A DNA stretch of 64,000 bases from Dryomyza anilis (taxonomy: Eukaryota; Arthropoda; Insecta; Diptera; Dryomyzidae), in NCBI GenBank assembly GCA_951804985.1, contig OX638133.1, forward strand, positions 3,430,501-3,494,500, given 5' to 3'. Position numbers and translations under genes: made by a program. The notes beneath the pieces are model-generated. The model was not told the origin of the DNA. It saw nothing but the letters and a program-made list of their open reading frames with translations, and ran no database searches. Of the stretch, positions 24,413-37,876 are shown piece by piece; within the stretch, counting starts at the first letter, position 1; each line of letters opens with the position of its first letter.

Positions 24413-26784
24413 GTAAGTTCAGTAATTATTTTTTGTATGTTTGGGAATGATTTAATTTTTTGAACATTTTAATTATTAGATTCCCAGTAATAACCCAAGA
24501 CAAAATCGCTGACATTTTTCAGGAATATTTCCGTAATATTTCCGGAAAACCCACAGAAAAATTGAAGTTTGTGGGAAGGGTATGGCTGATTTTCAATTTG
24601 TATGGAAATCTAAAGAGAGATTCCCGGCATTTGTTGGGAACGTAGAAAATAAACAGCTTATGATACAAACTCCTTCTTTGTCGGTTTGAAATATGTATGT
24701 CGAAAATATTTAGATAAACTACTCGAGCGCCAAAAATGTTGTCTGAAGAATTAGTATACATAGGTCGATATTATCGTATCCCGATATTTGCGTTAGTTTT
24801 GCAGCAGATATGTAACGACACATTATGTAGAAAATTGTATAGAGTATACATAAAAAAAGATCATCATATAGATGAATTTTTTTCCTGTATTTTATTTTGA
24901 AAAAAAATCATTTTTCAAAATAATATTTTATAAACCAAGCAAGCAGTATTAAACAATTAAATAACATAAACTTTATATAGTATTTAACAATTAAATAACA
25001 TACATTTTTAATCTTGCATTAAAAATTAATAAAAAATATCTTTAAAATAAATACATGTGTATTTACGTCCTAAAACATATGTTTTTGTTTTAACTAAACT
25101 GATGTAGTTGTTTTTGTATAGTAAATAACTACTTAATTTGATGCAGTTCTATACAAAATCTTAATACATTTGTATTAAATAACCTAAACGTTCATCGTGT
25201 GCCAAAATAATTATAATAAAATCAAAAATAAAACAACAATACAGTTTCTGCAATATCGAGAGAACGAATTTTCAATAAATGGTGCAGCAAAATTAACCCA
25301 TATAAATACATGTAGACCTGCATTTTCCCAAAGTAAATACATAACTTATAAAATTTACTACATTAATTTTTTTATGTTACATATACCTTAATATATTGAT
25401 CCAGACTTAGTTTTTCAAATTTTTACTTCGGCTAACATTTCAATAACCGACGAATATCGATAACATCGGTGTCGATAATTAATTAAAATAAAATATACAA
25501 CCGTTACCTGATATTTTTATTACTACAATTAACACTTAGAGTACAAACTTCAATCATTCCGATTGTTGCAACAATAAATACAGTGGAAAATACCTAAAGG
25601 CCTTGCTTAAACAAAATGACGCAACTATCACGATACGATGCACGCCCAGAACATAAATAATAATTCACAATTGCTATTCAAACAGGCAGCATAATATATA
25701 CTTCATCTACACAAAAAAAAATTGCATAAAATAGATATAAATTATCTGTTTGCTCGTTTTTTTGACAATTACATAAAGTTTTACAAAAATGTGTTTGATC
25801 CTTTTCAGCCATTTCTTAGTTAACAAAAATACAGTATTGCAGAAAGTAGTTTTCCAATAAATTATACTGTAACTGTCAAGACTAATTTTGGAATACTAAC
25901 TGATATACATTTTTATTCCTGTACACTGAAATGTTGAGTGCTTTTTTTTAATATTTTGTATAAAACCTCAATTGTTTTATTCAAGGAACTACAAACTAAT
26001 TATTTCAACATTTTGTTTATTGATTATTTTAAACTTTTTAAAAAAATATCTGTGTTTCTTTTTGCATAATCAATTCGATTTCAGTCCTAGCTTTAAATCA
26101 CAAATTTCAAATCTTAAACATTAAAAACTGGGAATTGTCGCTGATTTTATTTTGAGTGTAGTAGTAGTAGAAGAATATTCTGTGTGCGGAGAATGCGATT
26201 TAAATTAGCACTCAGTGCACATTGTAATTTTGTATGTGGGTTGCTGCGACACACTTGCAGGTAATTTCGGACAATATTTTAAACTCAATTGAGAGAGAAC
26301 GATAATTTAAGTGATTTTGGCACCCACAACCGAACCATTTAGCGCTTTGAGTAAATTTCCAGGGAAGCAGTCTGGATATTCGAATCTAAAAACACCTGCA
26401 TAGGAAATACAACGAACAATATCATCGATAATCGTGCCTCTTTTAAAAATCAACTTTAATTTTTTCGATACTTTGGCACCTAATTCACGGCTTCGCGATA
26501 ACATAAAAATATCAACGTATCTCATGAAGAAATTGGAAAGAAAAAATACACTTAAATTATTTCAAAAGCATAAATTTATAGACTTTATGAGTGGTGGCCA
26601 CTCGTCTACCGTGTAACATGTACCATGTACCATCCAAGGCATAAAGTGTTTTTGTTGCTTTTTTAACGAACCTCCTTGTGGAAGACACAAAGCCTATTTC
26701 TTTATGATCACACTGGCGAAAGGTCAGTGATAAGAAACACATAAATTCCACAACTTACGGCTTGGTTACACTATAGTTTCGGTT

Positions 26785-26797
26785 GGGGGGGGGGGGG
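26785..26797. repeat. Poly-G run of 13
   Basis: An uninterrupted run of 13 G occurs at 26785-26797 in otherwise AT-rich intron. Such long G homopolymers are rare in fly DNA. The length could also be affected by sequencing error. Confidence 0.8.
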
Positions 26798-27084
26798 TGG
26801 TCAAACAGTTCGATGAGACACTAAGTTGCAGGTGGATCGATCCACGGCTTCTGCCAAATAAAAACTATAGCAAACCATATGATTTTAGTAATTGTTGATT
26901 TGACACATGTTTTCTATGCTGTGTTATTTAATTAAACTAGTTGATGTGGATGGTTAAGAGTTTCACATTAAATTTATTATACCTCTCAACTCATTTATCG
27001 TATGAACATTTGTATAATAATTTTTTAAATAGTACGACGTAGCTGATTTTGAATCCTCTAAAATTCAAACTACTTCCTTTAAAA

Positions 27085-27600
27085 TAACTCGAAGACAACA
27101 ATGGGATGCTTACCCACCAATAATCGAAAACAATATCCAAGTCTTTACTGATTGTTGTAAGTTGGAAATAGGAACAGGACAGTAATAGTATTACCAGATT
27201 ATAGTAGCACCTTTCAAACAGAAATATTCACCATATGCAGAGCTGCTCAGACTATCCAATCTAAAAAAAATGATCCATCTTAAACAGTTAAACAACATTG
27301 ATCTCAAAACTACGAATGTATTAAACTCGAATTGGTCATCCGGAAATTACAGCGTTATATCACAACATCTCTGGACACATACAAATGAGAAAAGTTGATA
27401 GATAATAATAGCATATTCATCGGTGTCCTGACAATTAGCACAATGGCTCACAGATTGGGAATCACCATGCTCGAACATGGGAATGCCCAACCCTACCAAT
27501 ACATCAACGGGTTCTCTGCAGAACTGGAAGAAATAATTAAAGTTCCGATTGAAAACCTTAAGAATCTCAGGTTGGTCTCAAAATAAATAACAGACATTTT
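27085..27600 (+). mobile_element. Decayed non-LTR retrotransposon, RNase H fragment
   Basis: Translation of 27132-27182 gives NIQVFTDCCKLEIGTG, resembling the first RNase H motif (usually FTDGSK) of jockey/I-type non-LTR elements. After a frame change, 27187-27261 gives IVLPDYSSTFQTEIFTICRA and then AQTIQS. This matches the second motif, the F-Q-x-E-xxA/I helix with the catalytic Glu. The next segment is broken by stops. A further open stretch (27395-27583) gives a plausible but unrecognised tail. The frameshift, stops and altered TDGS motif show a dead copy. The reverse transcriptase is not visible upstream, so this is a 5'-truncated or fragmented insertion. Confidence 0.55.
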
Positions 27601-27999
27601 TGCTGCTGAAGTTTATCACACAGCATAAAGGGAACACGATGGACCTGTGAATGTTGCTGTTCAAATTTCAATAACACCCTCTTACTATACAGATTTCATC
27701 CTACATGCATCCTAAACAAATGTAATGTGTAAGTTGTGAAGTTGCGAACGCAATTTTTGTGAAAAATGCTGAAAAACTGAAAATGCCCTCAAATTCACTA
27801 CCACCTAATTATTATAAAAATGATGAATGCAGTTGTTGTATTATTCTGCGTTTAAAATTGTATTATAATAACTGATAAGTTATGAATTATATGCTGGCTC
27901 CAACCCTTTAAAATTTAAACTATGTTGATTGGCGTGGGAAGAAAAATTGTACGACACCCTCATATTTCAGCCGACTACAGCAACGATCCGCAGGTCGCG

Positions 28000-30660
28000 T
28001 GGCCGGCACACTTCAGCCAACAGGTTGCTCTACGCGCGCCCTACAAATTCTGCGTTGGTTCCGCACATTGACTGCACAAACAATAAACGCAGACACAGTT
28101 TAATTTATGCGCCAACCAACTTAATTACCGACGCAACGAGGCGTGTAAGTGTTTTGGTCGTCACAAATTTGCACTCACTTTATCGGCCACTCAGTAAAGA
28201 GTCCGGTCGTGATAGTCGCAGAGGGGTATCGAGGATGTAGTGCGATGTTGATGACTGATAGCTTCATTCTTGATTTATTCACGAGTAGCTTCTATGAAGT
28301 GTATTTGTTCCGGGTGCCGCTGCCGTCTTTAATTAGCAACTGCATGTTGCCGCTGCGCAACGGCAGCAGCAACTATTCTTCTATGTTCGTTGGCAGCAAT
28401 TTGCCAGTTGATGTGCTCCACATCCTCGTGTTCATGTAGGCGACGTCTTCGAAAAACTTTACCAGCCGTGCGAGAGTTGCGCTCAATTCTGTCTGCATGG
28501 CAGCTGCCGCGTTGGTCGGATCGCTTCGGCCAATAATTTGAATAGAAATGAATCTAATGATGTACCGTTAGATCACAGAAGTCCGCCACACCTGGCATGA
28601 ACGGAATTTTAGATGGACTCACGGACAGACTTTTTTCTGTCGCTTCAACTCTCAGCCGTCGCGCAAAGTTTCGATTGCCAGCACGAATGCCACGACTGAC
28701 TCGTCTGCTGGCTCTTATTCGTCGTCCGTCGCTCGGCGTTTGCATGCGTCCATAAATAATGACAAAATTGCATTTCCGCATGCGGCAGGCGTCAGGCGAC
28801 CGTACGAAGTGTTGGGTTGCATTGCACCGCACATGCAACAGGGATGGGCGAATATTGCTGCTGCCGCTGCCGCCACCGTTGCTGATGGATTATACGCTTA
28901 CTCGCTTTGACTGGACTGTTTGTTTCGAGCGTCCGATGCGCGGCTAATGAGTGAGTGACGCTAAGAGCGCAAATGCATGTACGGCAATCAGTTGTGCGCT
29001 GCAGATCTATGCGAATGGCTTTCAATGCAATAACAAACAAAAAAATATGTAACAAAAATAATTTAAACACATGCATGCCAGAGATTCGCATCTTTGATTA
29101 AAATCGCATCGCAGTTTGGACGACATTCGCGCGACGCGACATTTTCAAACGCGAAGCTGCATTTGTGGCATAGCATTGAATTTGCGTTACTGTTGTGTTG
29201 CTTATCTGCGAAATTTATTTATACAACAACAAGATCCACAGTTGCAGATGCATCATCATCAGTTGATAAAATCGCTGCAACGCAAATCGTATTCACATCA
29301 GTGGTGCCAGGGCTGCATGTAGCCTGGTACTCGAGACAGCACTGAGAAAGACTGACATACAGACAGAGGTTGTAACATCCAATCGAACGACAGAAGGATG
29401 TCCGCTGCATTACCGTGTCTTGTTAGTTGTCACTTGGGTGGAATTGTCCGCGAACTGAAATGCAGTCGTAGATGGTGGCTACGCTAGAAGTAATCCAGTA
29501 AACTGCAATAATATTAAAAACTCTGATCAGACAACAAACATTTACTAAACTACATTTGCCAACAAACGCATGTCAACGCTGAGTTACGCGCTATTTACTG
29601 TATACAAAATTTGCAGCGAATTTTATGTACTTTCTGCTTGTAACTACACTAGAAAACGCACAATAGTGACATGCATCACATGTGCTTATATCATGTCATT
29701 CCTACCTTATTTGCATGGTAAAGTCTGAAATTTCTTTTACATGTCTCACTGCAATTAATCAATGAAAATTGCACGCAAACTGCTGACTGTCACTAATTTA
29801 TATACGTTTTTAATTTAGCAATTTTGCATCGGGCTCATTTTCCGAAATTAAAATGTGCCTCGGAATTTCCACGCGAATTTCGCAGTGCCTTGCAATTTAT
29901 CACACAAAACGTGGCGCAATGATAAATATCGGTTTTGCTGCATTGAATGCATTACAGGCGTTGTTTACAAGAACAAAAACATAATTATCAGCAGCAGCAT
30001 CAACGTCATCATCGTCATCGTACTCATTGGACAGCCATGTCCTCCAGCGCCTTTAACGCGATCGGCTTGCTGGTCGAAAAGTTCATCAGCATGCAACATG
30101 CGCAACGTACAATTCTTGTAGTTGCTTCGATGTATTTTCCAATTATTTTGCAACATCGCTTCATTAATCATGCAAATGATAATATTCGGGGAGCAAAAAC
30201 TACACTGTGCGTAAGAAAATAAAAATAAAAACAAAAATCTATTTAAGGCGACATTTAATAGATTTTCCCGCGCTGCCACTAATTGCGGCCGCATCGATTA
30301 ATCATGACGCGTCGCAAGATGAATGAGCGATTGCATGTGACGCAACCAAAAAAAAAAAATAGTTTTCAAATTAAATATTGTGTCTCCCCGAAAGTTTTGC
30401 ATTGTTGGTCTCGGTCTCTAAGACGCCTCGGCCCCAGCGCTAGCGCCACAGGCGGTCACTGCATATGGCCGTCGTTGTGGTTACTGTGGTCGAACATCAA
30501 CGCAATACCGTGATTAATCACGTGCATCGCATCTTATTGCGATTCGCGCTTTGTTGTCCTGTGCGAAATGTAAATGCGTTTAATGGGTCGCGACCTGCAT
30601 GCGGCGTAAAGCGATTTGACCCTCACGTCTTCGTAGCAAAAAGAAGAATGAGTACAAGTT
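28000..30660. other. GC-balanced, low-repeat intronic island
   Basis: Apart from AT-rich pockets this block is more GC-balanced and complex than neighbouring intron, with many short frames on both strands but no recognisable protein. In a developmental regulator's intron such islands often hold enhancers. That is inference; no specific module is identified. Confidence 0.3.
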
Positions 30661-31729
30661 GCAGGCACTGCGTTTTAATAATGTATTTACAAAAAAATTA
30701 AATGATATTTTATATAAAAACAAAAATCGATTTCATATATTGGTCGAGGAAAGTTTGTGGCGTTTATTCCCCAAAATGTTAACTAACTTTTCTTATATTT
30801 AACACGAAGTTTTCTAAATATGTGCAGTTCTTATCTGTAAAGTCCTGGTCAAAGAGATGCTGTAAAATATAGCGAATTTATTCGAAATCTTGACTCATTT
30901 ATAAAACGCAATACTTTTCAAAAAAATAATCAAATCGTCACCTGAGAAAATTTTTCTCCAAACGCCATTGAATCGATTTCGAGAAAAACGATAAGATATT
31001 TACATAACTTTTTTGCAAAATCTAAACGGTTACTATTGTTTGTTATAATTGCAATTCATTGCAAAATATATTTTTTAGATATTTACGTAGAATAGATAAA
31101 AAGTTATGAGGCTTTTACGAAAATTAAATTTTTCTCCATATCCAATAATTTCATTTAACAACAATGGAAAAGCAAAAAGGAAAAGCAATCACAGTTTCGT
31201 TAATATTTTTCGTGGTGGATAGCGCAAACCAATTCTTAGACTAATCATTGAAAAATATAATGGAATTTCACGTGAGTCAAAAAAGAACTCTTAATAGTAG
31301 GTTTGCATTTTTCTATGTACAATTTATTAAGTTGACAACAAAAATAGTATAGAATTGGTTCTCCCACTGAATTAGATTAAAATTCATTTCTTTTAATTGA
31401 AATTCTGATTGATCAAAAAAAAGAACAAAAAAAAAAAGTTGAATCAAATTTTAATACGTTTTGGCCGGAAGTTGGCAAAAGCCCGATATTTTCCAATTAA
31501 ATCAATTCACACAAGTTATATGGTGTCATCACGAATTTCTTTAAATTATTGTTCGATAAATTTGACATATTAATATTTTTAAATAAAAAGTGTCTTCATA
31601 AACTATTTAATTAAATTAATCTTTAAAGAAATATTTAGTTATTGCCATGTTTATTATTAATATGTTAATTATAAACATTATACCACGGTTTCGATAGCAT
31701 CTTTTGTCACCACCCATTATAGCAGTGAA

Positions 31730-33010
31730 AGTCACACATTTTTGGCTGGTGTTAATTAGCGTTAAATTCGCCTATACGGCCGATCGCATGAAATAGCCCG
31801 AAAATAGGCACCTGCATAAATGCAAATAGAATAGAAAAAAAGTACCAATTTTTCAACGCATGTCTCTGTAACGTAAACGGTGCATTTAACACGCTACCAG
31901 AATGACCAGCATTAGGTTTTCCTGCTGCACGACATACGTAGCAGCAGTCGCTCATGCCGTTCCCCTCCTCATACTGCAAATATGACATGCGACAGTGCGG
32001 TCGCGCAGTTGCCACACCCAACTGGCGACTGCAAACTAAGCGGCGGCAACTGTGTGAAAGAACAACAACAACATGAGGTGCAACAACGACAGCTATTGCA
32101 ATAATAACAACAACCATGGCACTTGCAATAATGCAAAATAGAGCAGCAATAAAAATTAATTGTTATTAAATTTATGTCCATTTAGTTTGCAGTGTCGCGC
32201 CGCGCCCTGTCGCCTGCGTAAGTTGCACGTAAGCCTAACTATCGACGGCCGCTGCAGTACTGAGTCAGGCAGTCTGTCAGTCAGTTTGATGGTAGTAGTT
32301 CTTTCAATGGTCAGTCAGTCGCTTGATCGTGCAGCGACCTTAATAAATCACTTGCTCCCCTGAACTCCGCGCGATCAGTATTTTAGGGGTGCGCTGGCTG
32401 CTCAGGTGCAGCGTGATACGTGCCACCGCTTGTACACAGGTGTCAGCCGCAACAATATCTGCAGCTGTGCATTTCCGCAGCAGCAGCTTAATACACTGCT
32501 TGCCCCCCTTTTGTAAATCGATTTCGTTTTTGCAGGCGATGGAGCGACTCTGTTATTACGAGGAAATTGCTGTTAGGCGCGAGAAGGGGCGGTACAGCCA
32601 GGCTTATAGGCGACTGCGCAACTGCAAAATTGTTGCTGTTGTTGGCCACAATTCGATGCAATAAATAATAATTAGGCGACTATTATTGAAGCGATTGCGG
32701 TCGGTCGCCGCTGCTGCTGCTGTTTATAAAGCGATTGCTGATTGTTATTGTTGTAATAGTTGTTGTTGTTTCTTTTATTTTTCTCATTATTGTCCGCCAA
32801 TTTCAACAATTTTTCTCAAGCTTATGTTGCTAGCTAATGCGGCATAGTGTCGCGTGCATTTGCTCCTACGCAAAACGATAGCTGCGTCCTGTAGACGCCC
32901 ACAACGCATTTGTTGCCGTTGTCAGGGCATAATTTTAAGTTGTATTAATGTTGTTGTAGTGTGCCTGTGGCTGCTTTTAATTGTAGACTACAAAATAAGC
33001 CGTAGTAATT
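31730..33010. other. GC-balanced intronic island
   Basis: This low-repeat block has CAA/TTG and GCTGCTGCTG runs near 32700-32770. No coding or RNA gene is supported. It is a candidate regulatory region by composition only. Confidence 0.3.
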
Positions 33011-33184
33011 GAGCTGCTAAAGTGTCGCATAACGCTTTAATACTACTTGATAATTCTTTTATTTTTTATAATATTCACTTAAATTAAAATTTACTAAAAA
33101 TAAAATTTATAAAAAAGTAAAAGATTTAATAAAAAAAAATCTATTTTTACGGTAGTTTTCTATTTTTCTAAGAAAATAAAAAAA

Positions 33185-33235
33185 AACAGCGCTGAAGAAC
33201 CGCAGTCCAGCGCACTAACCACTGATCCATCGACG
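33185..33235 (-). mobile_element. SINE head fragment, minus strand
   Basis: The reverse complement reads GATCAGTGGTTAGTGCGCTG then GACTGCGGTTC, matching the A-box region and anticodon arm of the SINE at 13304-13616. Only the head remains. Confidence 0.55.
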
Positions 33236-33329
33236 CTTCATTCGAAGACAATATCAAATAAATTATAATGTATTAAAATAATTTTTTGAGAAGTATTGTC
33301 GTATGAAAAATATTCCTAAAGAAATGTTT

Positions 33330-33625
33330 TCCCTAGAAAGACTTATCTCAAAGAAGAATTAACTCGCGGAAGACGTGTCTGGAGGAACAATTGTATCGAG
33401 AATGTCACAACGAGGTATTGTTTCGACGAAGAGTGTTTCGAGGAAGAATTGTCTTGGGAAAAACGTATCTCGAGGAGGAATTGTCTCAGAGAAGAATTGT
33501 GTGGAGGGAAGAATTGAGTTTAAAAATTCTTAATTCGAGGAAGACTTTTCTTGAGGATAAATTGTCTCGAAGTTGATTGCCTGTGGAAGACATTTCTTCA
33601 GAATTGTCGGGAAAGAATTGTCCGT
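33330..33625. repeat. Tandem array of ~16-bp GAAGAATTGTCTCGAG-like units
   Basis: Imperfect units of 14-18 bp, consensus near GAAGAATTGTCTCGAG, run in one orientation through this block. Examples are GAGGAAGAATTGTC near 33450 and GAGAAGAATTGTG near 33488. The unit is the same as in the right arm of the foldback-like element at 13890-14287, so this is probably a single arm or partial copy of that element. An isolated unit, AATTCTTCCCCCGACAATTT, occurs at 40580-40599. Confidence 0.65.
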
Positions 33626-33650
33626 AACCAAAAATTATAAATATTCTACA

Positions 33651-33879
33651 TAGTGATGATCATTTACAAATGCAAGACGTGAAGTGGTAATTTGGCTTAA
33701 TTCCATTATTTTAATTCCGTTACTACCATAGAAATGTAATAAATGCATTAAAATTGTCAAATAAAGCAAGAGTCTTGCTTCATGTTCACATTTATTGCCG
33801 AGTTAGTCTTGCTATTGCAAGAAAATGACGATCTTGTCCTTGTAAAAAATGCAAGAACTAGAAATTTTGATCATCACTA
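33651..33879. mobile_element. hAT-like MITE (229 bp)
   Basis: The left end is TAGTGATGATCATTTACAAA then TGCAAGA. The right end read backwards is TAGTGATGATCAAAATTTCT then AGTTCTTGCA. The first 12 bp match perfectly as terminal inverted repeats, and the ends share a TGCAAGA-type subterminal block. TAGTGAT-type ends recall hAT transposons, but an 8-bp target duplication is not clear. It has no coding capacity. Related short elements lie at 42117 and 43371. Confidence 0.55.
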
Positions 33880-34024
33880 GTTCATAGAACTGGTTTTGCG
33901 ACAGTGCGAATTCCATTACCTCGTAGTATTTGGTTTTGTACTAAATGTTAATTCTTATATTTGTAGATGTTGGATGGTCATTATTTAAGTAAATTTGGTA
34001 AACAATTTTTGGTATTGTTGAAAT

Positions 34025-34157
34025 AATAGTTTGGCGCTACAGTTCTATATGAACTTAGGCCGAGCTCTCTCACCATATTGAACTGTGCGTGTTATATTTG
34101 TACTCAAAGTCGTGGGACCTACAGTTTTATGCCGAATCCGAACGGCGGGTGAGAGCT
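34025..34157 (-). mobile_element. Truncated SINE copy, minus strand
   Basis: The block matches the 3' half of the SINE at 13304-13616. Plus-strand landmarks are AATAATAGTTTGGCGCTAC, GGCCGAGCTCTCTCACCAT, TTTGTACTCAAAGT and CCGAATCCGAACGGCGGGTG. The tRNA head and first half of the body are missing, i.e. a 5'-truncated insertion. Confidence 0.75.
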
Positions 34158-34329
34158 ATATGTCATATTAAAAATGTAATTCTGATGTGTATCACATTTT
34201 ACATACTGGGTATTTTCTATTTACCAATCTCTCGTAGTTTAACAAGAACTAAATAATGTTTTTAAAACGAAATAGGATTATCTTTATTTAAAAAATGTAT
34301 TTTTAAAAATAATCTAACATATACGATAT

Positions 34330-37200
34330 TTATCTGCGCAGGTCATTGCACTTGTGCTGCAGTCTTTGATCGACTGAATTAAATTAAATTTTGTTCATTT
34401 CGGACGTACGGTGCGATGTCTGTCCTTGCGATGTCCACCATTTAATTGGTTTACCAAATACGAAACCGCGCCGTTTTCTCTTTTTCTGCTGCGCGTATGT
34501 TTGTATGTGCGTCCAGTGCGTTGGCTGTGTTTGGGTTGCGCCCAAATGCGTACATCGTCGTTGTCAGCGCGCATCAAAATTTTGTGCGCTGTCAAACATT
34601 TCAAAATCCCGCAAATGCAACGAGCGCAATCGGGCGACCGCTTAACTAACGGCATTTGACGTCCGTTCGGTATGTTTTTATGGCTGATTGTTATTGTTAT
34701 TGGCCAGCCACGAACAAATGTACCGTCAATATGGCCAGCATCATCATGAAGAGCATAGGCAGCAACATCGTCATTGTCCGCTGTTGGTGAAACGCCGCGA
34801 CACTTGCGGGCAGTTGTGGCCGTTTGTCGTGATCTTTCACTGCTGTATCTTCCTGCCTGCATGGCTAAGTGCTGCCCAGTGGCACCACGGAATGTCTGAC
34901 TGCAGTTGCTGCTAACACAAAATTAGCATCAAGCATAAATCGCGTCAAAACCGGCCTGCACGTTAGACGACAAATTGTAGATGATGGTGGTGTATGTTGT
35001 TGTCGCACTCTGGCATCTTTGTGCGGTATTCTGCAGCTGCGCTGTTCGCATTTGACCACTGACACCTGACATTGGCGACGATGCATGTATCGCATTGCCG
35101 TGCCACGTCTCCGTGCACGGCTTGAATTTTCTAATTTTATGTGGAATTCGGCAACGCCGTTATGTTTTGATTAAATTTGCATTTGACAAATGCGCCTGCT
35201 CCTGTCTGTGTCGCAAATAAATCAGCTCGCCTTACGGTCGCTCGCGTCTGCTCCTATCAATGCTGCGCGCCGTTAGGCGTCATTTGCAGACCATGCTAAA
35301 AATTGTTTTTGTCTGTATTTAGGTCAACGCAACGCACTACAAGAAATTGCTTTCAGGTGTTGTCGTTGCGGCCATGCTCCAAACTACAACTAATGCTGCT
35401 AGTTGAACGCTGCAGTTGACACTGAATACGCATGCGATAATTCATCCGTTGCGTTTACCAGAAACATGCCATTTTCAAATGCAGAACAAGTGCAAAAACA
35501 TCAAGATTGGCAGTCGCCACAATGCTGCGACAGGCGCTACGATCGTTCGTCGACGTGCTGCAATTAAAAATTTTAATTTTCGTTGTTGAATTTCGCATTT
35601 TCCTGAGCTTCGCTGCTGCAGCATCTGCAGTTATTCTGCTGCGCTCTATTTATCGTTTTAATACATAACGTGGTGTCTGCCGCCTGCGTGTCGTTTCGTG
35701 CGATTTGCATGTCGTTTAGCTTTTAGTATGAGTTGTTTTTTTTTTATTCGTCTATTGGTCCGCAACTCGTACCCATTATTCACACATATGTAAATGTTTA
35801 GATGTTGGTCGCATCCTGGTCGCGCGGCCACTGTCTCTGCTGTACGTTGCGGCGCCGCAGCTGTCTACGTATCTCTTTGCCGCTTCTCCGAAGCACCTTG
35901 AATTATAAATTTATTAAATTTAATCTGCGTGACATGATTGAAGTTGATGTAACGTTACATTGCCGTCAGTCGCGTCCTTCCGAGAGTCACTGTGAGCTGC
36001 AGAAACCATTAAAAGAGGAGGAATAACAACAGCAACAGCATTATTTCGCACAAATAAATCACGATATTTGCGAAAAACTCCATGCGTTTCGCAGAATGTG
36101 GGTCAGTTGCCGTTGAAAGTCGCGTTGCTGTCGCTTGTTGCTGTATTCATGGCTGCCATGCTGCAGTATAGCCTTAAATTGGGCCGACGCGCTGTTGGCC
36201 ATGTTTTGTCGCTATTGTTTTTGCTTTTGTGCGGTCATGCAACATGTTTTGTTTCTCAGGCAACGCCTGCTGATTTTGCGCGTCTTTATATTGAAGCGAC
36301 CGTCTGAAAAGACATTTAAATTAAATGTCAATCAAACGTGCTGCGCAAAAAATGACATTCGGCATTCGAAACGCACGTCACTCGGAAAAGTAAAAGGCGA
36401 CGCTGCGGCTGCTGCGCCAAGAACCCATGTTGTTGTCAGGTTGCGCAATGGCACAGCCAGTGAAAGATATGGTTTAAAATGATGCAATAATGCTGCAGCA
36501 ACATGCGGTATGCAATTTAATTGGGGAGCGACTTTGTCCTCGACTGCAGGATTAAAAGCGCAATGAGGGCGAGGAAAAGAGAGCTTGGAGCCGCAACAGT
36601 ACGGACTCTACAGCTCAATACGCCTAGCTGTATGAATTCGGCGCAGTTATTGGTGTCGCGGTGGTCTGTTACTACCACATGCATTAGATGGCAATCGTCA
36701 GCAGCAATATTAGTTACAACAAAAATATAAACAATTACAACAACCGATCAACAACAATGTCTGTAGCAACAGCACAAAACAAAGTATAACAGCAATACAA
36801 GCAACTGCAACAATACCAGCAGCAACGACAACAACAATGTACATAACATTGTTGGCACAAATGCGAGCCGCAAGAAGATTAATTGGCCAACTGGCTATAA
36901 ACTGGCAATTAATCATTTGAAATTATCGGCTGCTACGCGATTCTGACTTTGACTCCAGCATCGATACCGAATCCAGCAACATCAGCCACTGCTGCAGCAA
37001 GACACAGCAACCCCAGTGCCCGCTGCAGTAGCTGACGCCGCAGGCCGCACTGTCCGCATGCGTTGTTACAGTCACTGCATTGTTATTAAACGCGTTGCTC
37101 CAATCAGATCGACGATTTTCTTCAGCTCAGCTAGGTTGCATGCACAGAAGCAGCCCATTTAAGCCGCTAATTTTAGTCATTTGTTTAGGCCACAACAGCA
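34330..37200. other. Largest GC-balanced intronic island
   Basis: About 2.9 kb of low-repeat, GC-balanced sequence has many overlapping short frames but no recognisable protein on either strand, and CAA/CAG runs near 36700-36840. It is the best candidate by composition for clustered intronic enhancers. No individual element can be named. Confidence 0.3.
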
Positions 37201-37876
37201 ACTACAATATAATATAATTTTCTAAACTTTTGAATCGATTGTTTTTTTTTCGATATGATTGGATCGGAATGTTTTCGATTATATGCTTGCAAAGAAGTTA
37301 ATGGATCGCGACGTAGTTCTAGCGGCACCGTATGTTCAAATCCAGTATATCGCACATTTTGTGGTCTGAACTTTAAGTTACCATGCAGTATTTAACCGTT
37401 AATTCTTAATCAAAAACCTTGAAGCCACTTTTTTTTGTTGTTATTTTCAATAGAAAATAAATTAATTGCATATGTCACAAACGAAATACATATTTGTTAT
37501 ATTTAAATACATTTGTATTTATTTGACTTAATTTTGGCCCACGATTTATTGGAAACTCATTCTGTATATATTGCATAAACAGTATTTTTTATTTTTTGCT
37601 TTTATTTTAATTATTTGGAGATCTTGTTTGTGCACGAGGGACGTATTGCGAAAGGTCATTCGTCTGCTACATATTGCAGGAACTGTTTTTTTTTTTACTT
37701 TTGATGCATTTTGTGCTTTTATTGCATTTCTAGATTATACCAGACGAAAAAGGTATAAAAACAAACCCAAGTAGATTATAGTGGAATTAAAAGCATATGT
37801 AGTAAATTCTCTTCATATTTGTATTTATTTTTAATTAAGTATTTTTTTGCATTGCATTGTGCTCATACGATTTTTT

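Noticed and set aside
26255..26266. Second recursive splice site (CAG-GTAATT)
   Set aside because: The pyrimidine tract is interrupted by purines and the donor half is weak.
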